Below, in pieces: positions 1 to 6,638 of a stretch of 12,438 nt of DNA (its first letter is position 1; every line of letters begins with the position of its first letter). Source of the stretch: an uncultured Gammaproteobacteria bacterium (GTDB lineage: Bacteria > Pseudomonadota > Gammaproteobacteria > Arenicellales > Poriferihabitantaceae). Position numbers and translations under genes: made by a program. A model generated the notes under the pieces. The model did not search any database and had not been told where the DNA came from. It saw nothing but the letters and a program-made list of their open reading frames with translations. The stretch covers positions 1-12,438 of the forward strand of contig CALIFM010000161.1 of the NCBI GenBank assembly GCA_938021685.1. Reading direction: 5' to 3'.

Positions 1-188
1 GTGTCACAGTGTAGCTGCTCGCGATCCAGCAAGGCCACACGACTACAAATTAAACCTGCTTTCTCCAATTGCTGAATGCGCCGCCAGCACGGGGTCTTAC
101 TCAAGTTTACTTTCTGTGCAATTTCGCTGCTGCTTAGACTGGCATCATGCTGCAATAGGTCTAATATTTTTAAATCTCTGGTGTCCAT
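1..188 (-). CDS. Lrp/AsnC-family transcriptional regulator, N-terminal part (runs off the window)
   Basis: Reading leftward from the ATG at 188-186, the frame stays open to the window edge (62 codons). The peptide starts MDTRDLKILDLLQHDASLSS and continues through EIAQKVNLSKTPCWRRIQQLEKAGLI. This is the classic winged helix-turn-helix of Lrp/AsnC regulators: 'D..IL..L..DA', then 'A..V.LS...C.RRI..LE..G.I'. The C-terminal ligand-binding (RAM) domain lies outside the window, so the effector cannot be guessed. No Shine-Dalgarno sequence is evident before the ATG. The upstream region holds two AT-rich palindromes and a TAAAAT -10-like hexamer (217-222, minus strand), which fits the autoregulation common in this family. 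Family assignment is secure; the regulated genes are unknown and may lie left of the window. Confidence 0.9.
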   Translation of the reverse strand, partial: MDTRDLKILDLLQHDASLSSSEIAQKVNLSKTPCWRRIQQLEKAGLICSRVALLDREQLHCD

Positions 189-193
189 GTTCT

Positions 194-210
194 AATTTTT
201 GATAAAAATT
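194..210. promoter_or_regulatory. AT-rich palindrome, candidate autoregulatory operator of the Lrp-like gene
   Basis: AATTTTT-gat-AAAAATT is a perfect 7-bp inverted repeat with a 3-bp centre. It begins 6 bp upstream of the regulator's ATG. A -10-like TAAAAT lies just beyond it (minus strand, 222-217), so the palindrome would cover the expected transcription start. AT-rich dyads of about 15 bp are typical Lrp/AsnC sites. Its role as an operator is inferred. Confidence 0.4.
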
Positions 211-242
211 TGGAATATTTTACCTGAAAACTTCACAAATAA

Positions 243-256
243 GTGTAAATTTGCAC
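243..256. promoter_or_regulatory. 14-bp near-palindrome upstream of the Lrp-like gene
   Basis: GTGTAAATTTGCAC equals its own reverse complement at 12 of 14 positions, with a central AAATTT. It lies about 50 bp from the palindrome at 194-210, near the expected -35 region of the leftward promoter and upstream of the rightward DUF6356 gene. It could be a second binding site for the regulator, acting on one or both genes. The rest of the 189-342 gap holds only weak promoter-like hexamers. Confidence 0.3.
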
Positions 257-342
257 TCACGTTTCAAGACAATACCGCTATCATAAACAGTAGTTGATAC
301 AGATTAATTAATGCCAAGTAAACAATTAACCCTAGATTCCTT

Positions 343-603
343 ATGCGATTTTTAACCGAACATCTTACCAGCGTTAATGAAACGTACTGGCAGCACTTTG
401 GTCACGCTGCTAAGTTTGCCTTCACCTTGTTAGTCGCAAGCTTGGCGTGTTTAGTGCACGCTTTTTTCCCTTTTCTGCTAGTGAAAACTGGTAGCAAGAT
501 GATCAATAAGCTTCACGCTGGTATGGTTGCAAACCGCTCTGGCTTAAGCGCTAAGCAATCTATGCAGACAAAAGAAGTCGCTGGCAATACTGGCTTAAAT
601 TAG
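343..603 (+). CDS. DUF6356-type small membrane protein
   Basis: This 86-residue protein opens with 'FLTEH..SVNETYWQHFGHA', followed by a hydrophobic stretch at about residues 22-48 that contains 'ACLVHAFFPFLLVKTGS' and then a polar tail. From memory this matches DUF6356, small proteins with a conserved 'TEHP.SV.E.Y..H' start and 'LVHA..PF...RTGS' membrane segment, sometimes annotated as capsule-biosynthesis proteins without good evidence. Function is unknown; it is probably an inner-membrane protein with one helix or a hairpin. No Shine-Dalgarno sequence precedes the ATG, but the start matches the family N-terminus. It converges on the ketopantoate-reductase-like gene with a single base between the stop codons, and I see no terminator there. 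Confidence 0.75.
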   Translation: MRFLTEHLTSVNETYWQHFGHAAKFAFTLLVASLACLVHAFFPFLLVKTGSKMINKLHAGMVANRSGLSAKQSMQTKEVAGNTGLN

Positions 604-604
604 C

Positions 605-1639
605 TTAGTTGATCGCTTGCTCTAAATAAGCCAAGTTGCTCCATGCTTTTTCTAAAGGCGGTTCGCCAGTGGCAAGGCGCTGAATACATTTAATCACGCG
701 CTTATTCATCGGCATGGGAACATCTAGTTTTCGTGCTTCGTGTAGCATTTTGCCGTTAATAAAATCTACTTCGCAAAGGCGATGCTGTTCGATATCTTGC
801 AGCATGCTGGCGCGTTGGTCGCGAAATGGGGCATACACAGTGCGCCAATAATCAATCACGCGTTGCAAGCCTGTTGCGCTGTCAAAGTCTAAATTCTCAG
901 AGGATGGACAAAAGCCAAATAAGGTCGGCGGGGTAATGTCCATTGCTTGTAGCACTGCAGCACATTCGCGCCCTAAATGAGCGATGCAGAGCATAGCTTG
1001 CTTATCATCCAATGCCTTGCCTAATATGCAACCCAATGCGGTGGGCACGGCGCTACACACGCAATTGTCGATCAGCTTGGTATAACGCACTGCGCGCAGT
1101 TGTGTGGTCAGTGCGCAATTTCCTACATCTTGCAGCACTTGCTGAGCGGCTTGCAATGCAGGTGTGATCTCGCCCGATGGGGTGCCAATGGTCAGTCCTA
1201 AGTGTTCAGGGGAGGACGCCAACTCGCTCACTCCTGGCGCGATAAAGGTGGCGCTAAATTCCATGCCGCCGCCGATTACTCGCTGCGGCCCGACTACTTG
1301 AGTGGCTAAATCTTCAGGAATGCCGTTTTGTAAGGTCAGCACGGTGCTGTTGGCGTGCAAGTGCGGCAGTAGTGATTGTAAAGAGGTTTGCAGCTCAGTT
1401 TGCTTGGTGGTGGACACGACTAAATCATAATGCCCGCCAAGTTGCTCAGGCAAAATGGCAGTTACAGGAACCGTTATTTGCAGTTGACCTATAATTTTCG
1501 CATCGTTTTGATTAAGTGCAGCCACGTGCTCTACATTGGTGTCTAATAACTGTACATCATGTCCTGCATGGGTGAGCAAAGCACCGATAATGGTGCCCAT
1601 CGCGCCAGCGCCAGCAATTAATACTCTAGGCTGTACCAC
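605..1639 (-). CDS. Ketopantoate reductase-like NAD(P)-dependent oxidoreductase (ApbA/PanE family)
   Basis: The 344-residue protein has an N-terminal Rossmann fold with G10-A-G12-A-M-G15, the family's 'QNG' motif at 104-106, and the C-terminal helical domain with K188 in 'YTKLIDN' and 'SMLQDI...CEVDFING'. These correspond to the catalytic lysine and the acidic substrate-binding motif of PanE. Where E. coli PanE has K176, N180 and N184, this protein has K188, N192 and S196, so one substrate-contacting Asn is missing. It is also about 40 residues longer than E. coli PanE. It may therefore reduce a 2-keto acid other than ketopantoate. The start is a GTG with a weak ribosome site, but the GxGxxG position supports it. 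It is the last gene of the leftward run, 32 bp behind the hydrolase. Confidence 0.85.
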   Translation of the reverse strand: MVQPRVLIAGAGAMGTIIGALLTHAGHDVQLLDTNVEHVAALNQNDAKIIGQLQITVPVTAILPEQLGGHYDLVVSTTKQTELQTSLQSLLPHLHANSTVLTLQNGIPEDLATQVVGPQRVIGGGMEFSATFIAPGVSELASSPEHLGLTIGTPSGEITPALQAAQQVLQDVGNCALTTQLRAVRYTKLIDNCVCSAVPTALGCILGKALDDKQAMLCIAHLGRECAAVLQAMDITPPTLFGFCPSSENLDFDSATGLQRVIDYWRTVYAPFRDQRASMLQDIEQHRLCEVDFINGKMLHEARKLDVPMPMNKRVIKCIQRLATGEPPLEKAWSNLAYLEQAIN

Positions 1640-1671
1640 AGTCTACTCGAATTTAGTTTGTTGCTTATAAC

Positions 1672-2637
1672 TCAATATGGCCATTGCTGTGCGCCAAGGT
1701 GCTGAATGGCTTGCACAATGCGTGTAAAGCTTGCTTCAGCGCGCTGCACGCTATGGCGCGCACGTAAATAAGCGTGAGGAAGACCTGTTTCATTAAACCA
1801 CACTGCTTGTCCGCCAGCCGAATTGATTTGCTCGCAATACAAGCGCCCATCATCGCATAGGGGATCGCATTGCGCGCTGATCACCACGGTGGGTGGGATG
1901 TCGCTAAAGTCCTTATCCAATAGCGGCAAAAAAGTGGCGTCATTAGGTTCGTGGCTGCCGCCGCTATAGGCTAAATAATAAGCTTGCATGTCGTCAATGG
2001 TTAGCATCGGTGCGTAGGCGTGTTCAACAAATGAGCCACTGTTAGTGTTCAGCCCTAGTGAAGGGTATACCAGCACTTGTCCGGCCACTTGTTCTGTAGC
2101 CTTGGCCGTATTGCCGCGCAGCGCACCAATCACCGTGGCCGATAAAGTGCCGCCCGCGCTATCACCTGATAATACAATCGGTAAATCTGTGCTTTTCCCA
2201 ACATAAATTGCAGCGGCCATCGCATCGTTAAACGGCGCAGGGTGGGGATGCTCGGGTGCTAAGCGGTATTCCACCGCAGTCACGTCAAAGCCTGTTTGCG
2301 CGCACAAGTCAGCGCAAATGTCGTGGTGGCTGTCTAAGTTGCCTAGTATAAAGCCCCCACCATGATAATAGATCAAGTGTGCCTTAGCTTTACGGTCTGC
2401 CATACGGTAGTGGCGCAATGGCACAGTATGGTCATTTTGATTCAGCTGTTCGTCTTCATACAATAGGCCTTCTGGCAAGTCTTGTGCAAAGGTCTGACAC
2501 ATTTCGGCATAAGCCTCGCGCTGTTGCGGCAAAGACAAGTTATGCATATCGTCAGGATAACTTTGAGCAGAGCGTTCGATAAATGCCCAAGTTTGTTCGT
2601 CAATCAAATCAGCGTATTTGCCGCGTGCGTCTGCCAT
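1672..2637 (-). CDS. Alpha/beta hydrolase, HSL-type carboxylesterase (family IV)
   Basis: This 321-residue cytoplasmic esterase or lipase-like enzyme has no signal peptide. The oxyanion-hole motif YHGGGF is at about 91-96, the nucleophile elbow GDSAGG at 158-163 with Ser160, the acid Asp258 in 'SAQCDPLCDDG', and the catalytic His288 in 'LPHAY'. 'EYRLAPEHPHPAPFNDA' is also typical of the hormone-sensitive-lipase family. All catalytic residues are present, so it should hydrolyse small acyl esters; the natural substrate is unknown. It follows the iron-sulfur gene after 99 bp, which leaves room for its own promoter, and precedes the PanE-like gene by 32 bp, so the last two genes probably share a transcript. 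No strong Shine-Dalgarno sequence is seen before the ATG. Confidence 0.9.
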   Translation of the reverse strand: MADARGKYADLIDEQTWAFIERSAQSYPDDMHNLSLPQQREAYAEMCQTFAQDLPEGLLYEDEQLNQNDHTVPLRHYRMADRKAKAHLIYYHGGGFILGNLDSHHDICADLCAQTGFDVTAVEYRLAPEHPHPAPFNDAMAAAIYVGKSTDLPIVLSGDSAGGTLSATVIGALRGNTAKATEQVAGQVLVYPSLGLNTNSGSFVEHAYAPMLTIDDMQAYYLAYSGGSHEPNDATFLPLLDKDFSDIPPTVVISAQCDPLCDDGRLYCEQINSAGGQAVWFNETGLPHAYLRARHSVQRAEASFTRIVQAIQHLGAQQWPY

Positions 2638-2736
2638 GGTCGTAATATCATGTAGAAGAGAGCTTGTAAGTGTAATTAGCCATCAATACGCAAACAAGGG
2701 CTAAATCGCGCATCAGCTAGTGCTATGTCTATCCAC

Positions 2737-3471
2737 CTAATGCGTGTTAAAGCGTGTGTTCAAGGCGTTGTAAAATTGCCTCATATGAAATACCGCGTGC
2801 TCCAGTGTATACAAATAATCTGCGCCTTCAGGGCAAGCGGTACGTGCTTGGCAGCCCTGTTGATGACACTCGGCATTGCGGTGACTGTCAAGGTAATCAA
2901 AGCATCGCTTCACATCATAGCCTTCAGCGGTGAACGCGTCCACAGGGCAGCTGCTTAAGCAGGACTGAGTTTGACAATGATCACAAGCCGTTTGTGCGGC
3001 GATAGCTGGCTTGCTTAAGCTTAGCAGCGCTTGTTCGCTAAGTGCGTTTTTGGGCAAAGCAATGGCAAAGCGGTATGCATGCCATAAACCGTATTCAGGG
3101 TGAATCAACATGCCAAGCTTAGACGATTGCAACTGCTCAGCTTTTTTAGCCCACTGTAAAAACGGCGTAAAGGGTGGGCCGCCAAACGGAAACAGCGCTG
3201 TACCGCCCCAGCGTTGTGCCAGTTGTGTGCCGATGCGGTTGCTCCAGCGGTCTAAGGGGTCTGGCTGCTGGTCTTGATATTCAGGCGCGTTAGAGAACGT
3301 TGGCCAAATAGACGAACCCGCGTTGCCAAATAGTAGCAAGGCGCCAGCGGTTTGGCTGGCGTTATCATCAGTTTTAATATCAACCACGCCGTCTTCGGTA
3401 TTAGGCACAAAGCCGCCGCGAAACAACAGACCGTATTCAGCGGCTTGGTCAAGATAGGGGGTGAGGCTCAT
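2737..3471 (-). CDS. Iron-sulfur protein with CblC/QueG-like N-terminal region and ferredoxin-like C-terminus
   Basis: The 244-residue protein has no signal peptide. Residues 1-150 contain 'ALLLFGNAG' (44-52) and, at 122-140, 'LIHPEYGLWHAYRFAIALP'. The latter fits the pattern IHP-x-(F/Y)-G-x-W-x-A-x-R that I recall from human MMACHC (CblC), the B12-processing protein whose fold is shared with epoxyqueuosine reductase and reductive dehalogenases. Residues 163-213 carry C163-x2-C-x4-C-x3-C175-P, then C190, C202, C207 and C213: eight cysteines, enough for two [4Fe-4S] clusters, although the first motif has x4 rather than the x2 of standard ferredoxins. The likely role is corrinoid or redox chemistry, which is inference. 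It sits 58 bp behind the b561 gene. It would usually be annotated only as a ferredoxin-like protein. Confidence 0.7.
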   Translation of the reverse strand: MSLTPYLDQAAEYGLLFRGGFVPNTEDGVVDIKTDDNASQTAGALLLFGNAGSSIWPTFSNAPEYQDQQPDPLDRWSNRIGTQLAQRWGGTALFPFGGPPFTPFLQWAKKAEQLQSSKLGMLIHPEYGLWHAYRFAIALPKNALSEQALLSLSKPAIAAQTACDHCQTQSCLSSCPVDAFTAEGYDVKRCFDYLDSHRNAECHQQGCQARTACPEGADYLYTLEHAVFHMRQFYNALNTRFNTH

Positions 3472-3529
3472 GCGTGTTCGCTAAACTGTGTGTTAGAAGG
3501 TTTTCAGGCCTATTAATTAGCGTCGCAGT

Positions 3530-4081
3530 TTACAACATCCGTTTGAGCGTGTCTTTTTGGTCAATAAATTGATGCTTAAGTGCTGCGCCAGCATGCACTG
3601 CCACTACAGCAGCGCAAGCATAGGCTAAATAGTAATGCACACTAATGGCGGTTTCACGCAAGGCCTCGCTTACGGTAAACAAGGCGGGAAACTGCCAACT
3701 AGAACCCAGCTCATCAAACAAGGCAATCGGCGCACCTTCAGAGCTGGAAATAAAGTAGCCGGTGACTGGTAGCACAATTAAGGCCACCCATAAAACAGCA
3801 TGGGCTAAATGTGCACCGCGTCGCTCAAATGGCTTAATGTCGGTTTGCAGGCGCGGCGGCGGTGAGGCAAGGCGCCACAACAGCTTAAATGTCACCAATA
3901 AACCCACTAACATACCTAAGGACTTATGCCATGAAAGCGCGCGGTGATACCACGGGTCATAATAACTTAGGTCCACCATGCGCCAGCCGATCACAAGCAG
4001 CGCGATCATCAGTAGTGCTAGCAGCCAGTGCAGCACTTTGCTGATGGCGCCATAATGCTGCGCATTATTACGAAAGCGCAT
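3530..4081 (-). CDS. Cytochrome b561 (YceJ-like), inner-membrane di-haem protein
   Basis: The 183-residue protein has four hydrophobic helices (about residues 15-34, 50-70, 92-112 and 146-168). It carries the four histidines expected to bind two b haems, H18 ('VLHWL'), H52 ('SWHKSLG'), H149 ('VHYYLAY') and H163 ('VAVHAG'), plus the typical 'KLLWRLASPPPRL' loop. This family moves electrons between the membrane quinone pool and periplasmic partners. It starts 21 bp after the yceI stop, as in E. coli yceI-yceJ, so the two are almost certainly co-transcribed. Partner and physiological role are not established; a link to the lipid- or quinone-binding YceI protein is usually assumed. Confidence 0.93.
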   Translation of the reverse strand: MRFRNNAQHYGAISKVLHWLLALLMIALLVIGWRMVDLSYYDPWYHRALSWHKSLGMLVGLLVTFKLLWRLASPPPRLQTDIKPFERRGAHLAHAVLWVALIVLPVTGYFISSSEGAPIALFDELGSSWQFPALFTVSEALRETAISVHYYLAYACAAVVAVHAGAALKHQFIDQKDTLKRML

Positions 4082-4102
4082 AGCGACAGTGCTTATGGTT
4101 TT

Positions 4103-4666
4103 TTAGTTACGAATACCTTCAATCGACAATTCCAGTTGCATGGTTTCGCTGGCAGGGCCTAAGTTATAACCCATGTCAAAATCGCTGCGGGTCAGCTCCA
4201 TGGTGCCGATAAAGCCCGCGCGGTAGCCACCCCAAGGGTCTTTGCCTTCGCCCACTTTGGTTACGTCAATGCTCACTTCTTTGCTTACGCCGTGTAAAGT
4301 TAGGGTGCCCGTCAGCGTGCCGCCTACGTCGTTCGCTTCAAAAGCGCTGCTAACAAAAGTGGCAGTTGGGTATTTTTTGACGTCTAAAAAATCACTGTTA
4401 CGCAGATGCTTGTCTCGCTCGGCGTGGTTACTGTCCACTGAGGCAGTGGCAATTTCCACTTCCACTTTGCTAGCATTTGGATCTTCAGCATCATAATCTA
4501 GCGTTCCTTTGATGTCATTAAAGCGACCATACAGCCAGCTATAGCCTAAATGCTGAATGCGAAACTCAACAAATGAATGAGTAGGGTCAAGAGTGTATTG
4601 CGCTGCTTGTGCAGGGCCAACAAAGGCGGCGGCTAAAGCCGCGGCAGATAATAATGATTTGATCAT
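4103..4666 (-). CDS. yceI: YceI-family periplasmic lipid-binding protein
   Basis: The 187-residue precursor has a Sec signal peptide, MIKSLLSAAALAAAFVGPAQA, with cleavage expected after 'AQA'. The mature part contains 'FRIQHLGYSWLYGRF', 'SVDSNHAERDKHLR.SDFLD' and 'DPWGGYRAGF', nearly as in E. coli YceI from memory. The fold is a lipocalin-like barrel that binds a long isoprenoid or amphiphile in the periplasm. I chose the ATG at 4666 rather than the TTG at 4684: it gives a clean signal peptide and has a good GAGGT ribosome site a few bases upstream. It is the first gene of the leftward run and divergent from the RidA gene. The 194-bp intergenic region (4667-4860) should hold both promoters. 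Confidence 0.95.
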   Translation of the reverse strand: MIKSLLSAAALAAAFVGPAQAAQYTLDPTHSFVEFRIQHLGYSWLYGRFNDIKGTLDYDAEDPNASKVEVEIATASVDSNHAERDKHLRNSDFLDVKKYPTATFVSSAFEANDVGGTLTGTLTLHGVSKEVSIDVTKVGEGKDPWGGYRAGFIGTMELTRSDFDMGYNLGPASETMQLELSIEGIRN

Positions 4667-4727
4667 GGTAAACCTCACAGACAAATGGGTGATAAAAATA
4701 GCAAGTTATAGGTTGCAAATCTAAACT

Positions 4728-4744
4728 TACCTCGTTTACAGGTA
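4728..4744. promoter_or_regulatory. Inverted repeat in the yceI/RidA divergent intergenic region
   Basis: TACCT-N7-AGGTA is a perfect 5-bp inverted repeat, 62 bp upstream of the yceI ATG and 116 bp upstream of the RidA start. On the yceI strand a good -10-like TATAAC lies nearer the gene at about 4710-4705, without a convincing -35. The repeat could be an operator for yceI or for both genes. Short arms mean chance is possible. Confidence 0.25.
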
Positions 4745-4793
4745 GACTCATTGTACTGCAGTCAGTTCCAAAGTAAATAACGAAGGACTAGTC

Positions 4794-4814
4794 ATGCTGC
4801 GTGCTTTTGGTTAA
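4794..4814 (+). CDS. Possible six-codon leader ORF upstream of the RidA-family gene
   Basis: ATG CTG CGT GCT TTT GGT TAA encodes MLRAFG. It has a strong ribosome site, GAAGGA at 4782-4787, spaced 6 nt from the ATG. It ends 46 nt before the RidA start, in a different frame. If transcribed it should be translated. It may be a regulatory leader, a remnant, or chance. The peptide shows no run of one amino acid, so classical attenuation is not indicated. Confidence 0.2.
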   Translation: MLRAFG

Positions 4815-4837
4815 TCTTGCTACAGATAAACTTAACC

Positions 4838-4853
4838 GCTTTTTAAGAGGAGC
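4838..4853 (+). promoter_or_regulatory. Weak hairpin overlapping the ribosome binding site of the RidA gene
   Basis: The RNA GCUUUU-UAAG-AGGAGC can form a 6-bp stem (two G-U pairs) with a 4-nt loop. The descending arm holds most of the Shine-Dalgarno sequence AAGAGGAG (4845-4852), 8 nt before the ATG. The stem is weak, so any effect on translation would be modest. The strong ribosome site is what fixes the start at 4861. Confidence 0.2.
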
Positions 4854-4860
4854 TTTTAGA

Positions 4861-5205
4861 ATGAGTATTCAACGATTTCACAGTAATCAACGTATGAGCC
4901 AAATCGTGGTGCACGGCGACACCATTTACTTGGCAGGCCAAGTGGCTGCCACGCGCGATGCCGACATCACCATGCAAACCCAAGAAGTGCTGGCGAAAGT
5001 TGATGCTTTGTTGGCTGAAGTAGATTCAAGTAAGAGCAACATATTATCCGCCACCGTCTACTTGACGAATATTAGCGATTTTGCGCAGATGAACGAAGTG
5101 TGGGATGCATGGGCACCTGAGGGCAACACACCTGCGCGCGCCTGCGTCGAGGCACCGCTAGCTTCGGATTGGCTGGTCGAAGTATGCATTATCGCCGCTA
5201 AATAG
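4861..5205 (+). CDS. RidA (YjgF/YER057c/UK114) family protein, YoaB-like
   Basis: This 114-residue protein is full length for the family: 'IYLAGQVA' near 22-29, 'DALLAEVDSSKSNILSATVYLTN', 'FAQMNEVWDAW' and 'TPARACVEAPL'. Arg93 matches the Arg105 that holds the substrate carboxylate in RidA enamine/imine deaminases. The next active-site position, Glu120 in canonical RidA ('EIEAIA'), is Cys here ('EVCIIAA'). The sequence is closer in style to E. coli YoaB ('FAAMNKAWDAW') than to RidA. A reactive imine or a related small metabolite is a likely substrate, but deaminase activity is uncertain. The strong AAGAGGAG site supports the ATG at 4861 over a GTG at 4801. It converges on the MFS gene with a 29-bp gap and no clear terminator. 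Confidence 0.9.
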   Translation: MSIQRFHSNQRMSQIVVHGDTIYLAGQVAATRDADITMQTQEVLAKVDALLAEVDSSKSNILSATVYLTNISDFAQMNEVWDAWAPEGNTPARACVEAPLASDWLVEVCIIAAK

Positions 5206-5234
5206 CACCGATTCGATTTCGATTGCTGTGTGCG

Positions 5235-6482
5235 CTATTCTCGGTAGTGCTTTAAGCCAATAATCAGCAGCCAAGTCGCCAAGGCGCAGAGCGCTGCAAA
5301 TAGCAGTAGTACCTGTTCGATTCGCCATTGTGCGTCCAGCAAAGTACCAACGCTTACTGGCCCTAGCGCACTGGCAAACACATTTAAGGCGTTCACTGCA
5401 GATTTGATGCTACCCAAGTGTCGTGCACCGTATAGCTCCGCCCATAAGGCTGCAGTGGCAGTGAAGTACAAGCCAATATTGATGCCCAGTAGGACCATGT
5501 ACGGCAGCAACCATAGCGGATGCTTCGCTGGTACCAACATCAGTAATGCAGCAATCAATGGTAAGAGAAAATAGGGTAGGGTACGTGTAGCAGTGAATCG
5601 GTCGATAAATGGTCCGGCCAGTAGTGAAGTCAGCACAGTAACCAAGGCATACAGCCAGTAATTGCCTGTCATCCACAGCTGCGACCAGCCCTTGGCGTCG
5701 GCTAAGGTAAGGTGATAAAAAAATAAAGCGGTGGCGGTGTACGAAGGCATTAAAATTGCCGGCAGAATAAGATAAAAACGCCTCTCGCGCAGCATTTGGC
5801 GCCGAGTGCTGCTGTTTTGCTTGGTGTTTTCATTTTGATCGTCTGCCGCTTGTTGATCTAAGAACTGTTGATGGCGTTGTTGATGGCCTTTTAGTGTCCA
5901 CAAGATAAGCGGAATAAACAGCAACACGCCCAAGGCGGTGAATTGATAGCTACGTTGCCAACCAAAGGCTGCAATGCTAAGCACTGCCAACACGGGCAGT
6001 ATTGCTTCACCTGCTGAAAACCCCATTGAAGCTAACGCCAGCGCTTTGCCTCGATGGGCACCTATATATCGTGCCATCGAGGTTTGTGATGTGTGGCTAC
6101 TCAAGCCTTGGCCAAATTGGCGCAGCAAAAAAATTGCCAATACCAGCCACAGCGCATTAGTAGCCAAACTGATGTTCAGGCAGGCGATCACCAGACCGAT
6201 CAATACCATCAAACTGTAAATGCGTAGTGCAGCATGGTCGACCCATTGTCCTGTCCATGGCAACAGAGCAGCGCTGGCTAGAGTGCCGAGCATATACAGG
6301 CTTCCCCATTCGGTATGGCTTAAGGAAAATTGTTGCTGAATGCTGGGGCCAAATACGCCGATAAAATAGGTTTGCCCCGCACCAGACACCCAAGTCATAA
6401 AAAACCCAAAGCCAATAAAGCGCCCATGCTGGCGTAGCAGAGTTACATAATCGGCGAAGGGGGTGATCAGGTATTTGCGCAT
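5235..6482 (-). CDS. Major facilitator superfamily (MFS) transporter
   Basis: The 415-residue protein shows about 12 hydrophobic segments in two halves. They are separated by a long polar loop (about 199-230, rich in Gln, Asn and Arg) typical of MFS carriers. The first helix region 'GQTYFIGVFGP' and 'LGTLASAALLPWTGQWVD' (loop 2-3, the MFS motif A region) support the family. The substrate cannot be read from sequence. An in-frame TAA immediately precedes the ATG, so this is the first possible start, yet no Shine-Dalgarno sequence is visible. It is divergent from the PhyH dioxygenase gene across 166 bp, so the carrier may move that enzyme's substrate or product; this is inference. Confidence 0.92.
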   Translation of the reverse strand: MRKYLITPFADYVTLLRQHGRFIGFGFFMTWVSGAGQTYFIGVFGPSIQQQFSLSHTEWGSLYMLGTLASAALLPWTGQWVDHAALRIYSLMVLIGLVIACLNISLATNALWLVLAIFLLRQFGQGLSSHTSQTSMARYIGAHRGKALALASMGFSAGEAILPVLAVLSIAAFGWQRSYQFTALGVLLFIPLILWTLKGHQQRHQQFLDQQAADDQNENTKQNSSTRRQMLRERRFYLILPAILMPSYTATALFFYHLTLADAKGWSQLWMTGNYWLYALVTVLTSLLAGPFIDRFTATRTLPYFLLPLIAALLMLVPAKHPLWLLPYMVLLGINIGLYFTATAALWAELYGARHLGSIKSAVNALNVFASALGPVSVGTLLDAQWRIEQVLLLFAALCALATWLLIIGLKHYRE

Positions 6483-6638
6483 TTAAAGAAAGACAGGCCA
6501 GCAGTAGCCGCGATTGTAAGCGCAAAAAACACGTGACCGATAGGCAATTGATGATCTTCACCTGCTTTCAAGTGGGGCATGGCGTATTGCATTTTATGGT
6601 CTTTGTGTTTTAACCTTGCTTGCATTGAACGATTATTG

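Noticed and set aside
311..355. 14-codon frame overlapping the DUF6356 start
   Set aside because: It has no ribosome site, and a frame this short and overlapping is expected by chance.
2676..2704. TTAGCC-N17-GGCTAA inverted repeat between the iron-sulfur and hydrolase genes
   Set aside because: Six-bp arms with a long loop and no T run; too weak to call a terminator or operator.
2725..2958. Rightward 77-codon frame at the end of the iron-sulfur gene
   Set aside because: It is antisense to the cysteine-rich coding region; the apparent hydrophobicity comes from the opposite strand's codons.
4667..4684. TTG start giving yceI six more residues
   Set aside because: The ATG at 4666 has a GAGGT ribosome site at good spacing and begins a normal signal peptide.
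5206..5234. Possible terminator between the convergent RidA and MFS genes
   Set aside because: Only repeated TTCGATT-like sequence and a loose AATAGC/GCTATT pairing; no stable stem followed by a T run.
6157..6561. Leftward 134-codon frame overlapping the MFS gene
   Set aside because: It lies in another frame of the MFS coding sequence, and its product has mixed composition with no domain-like pattern.
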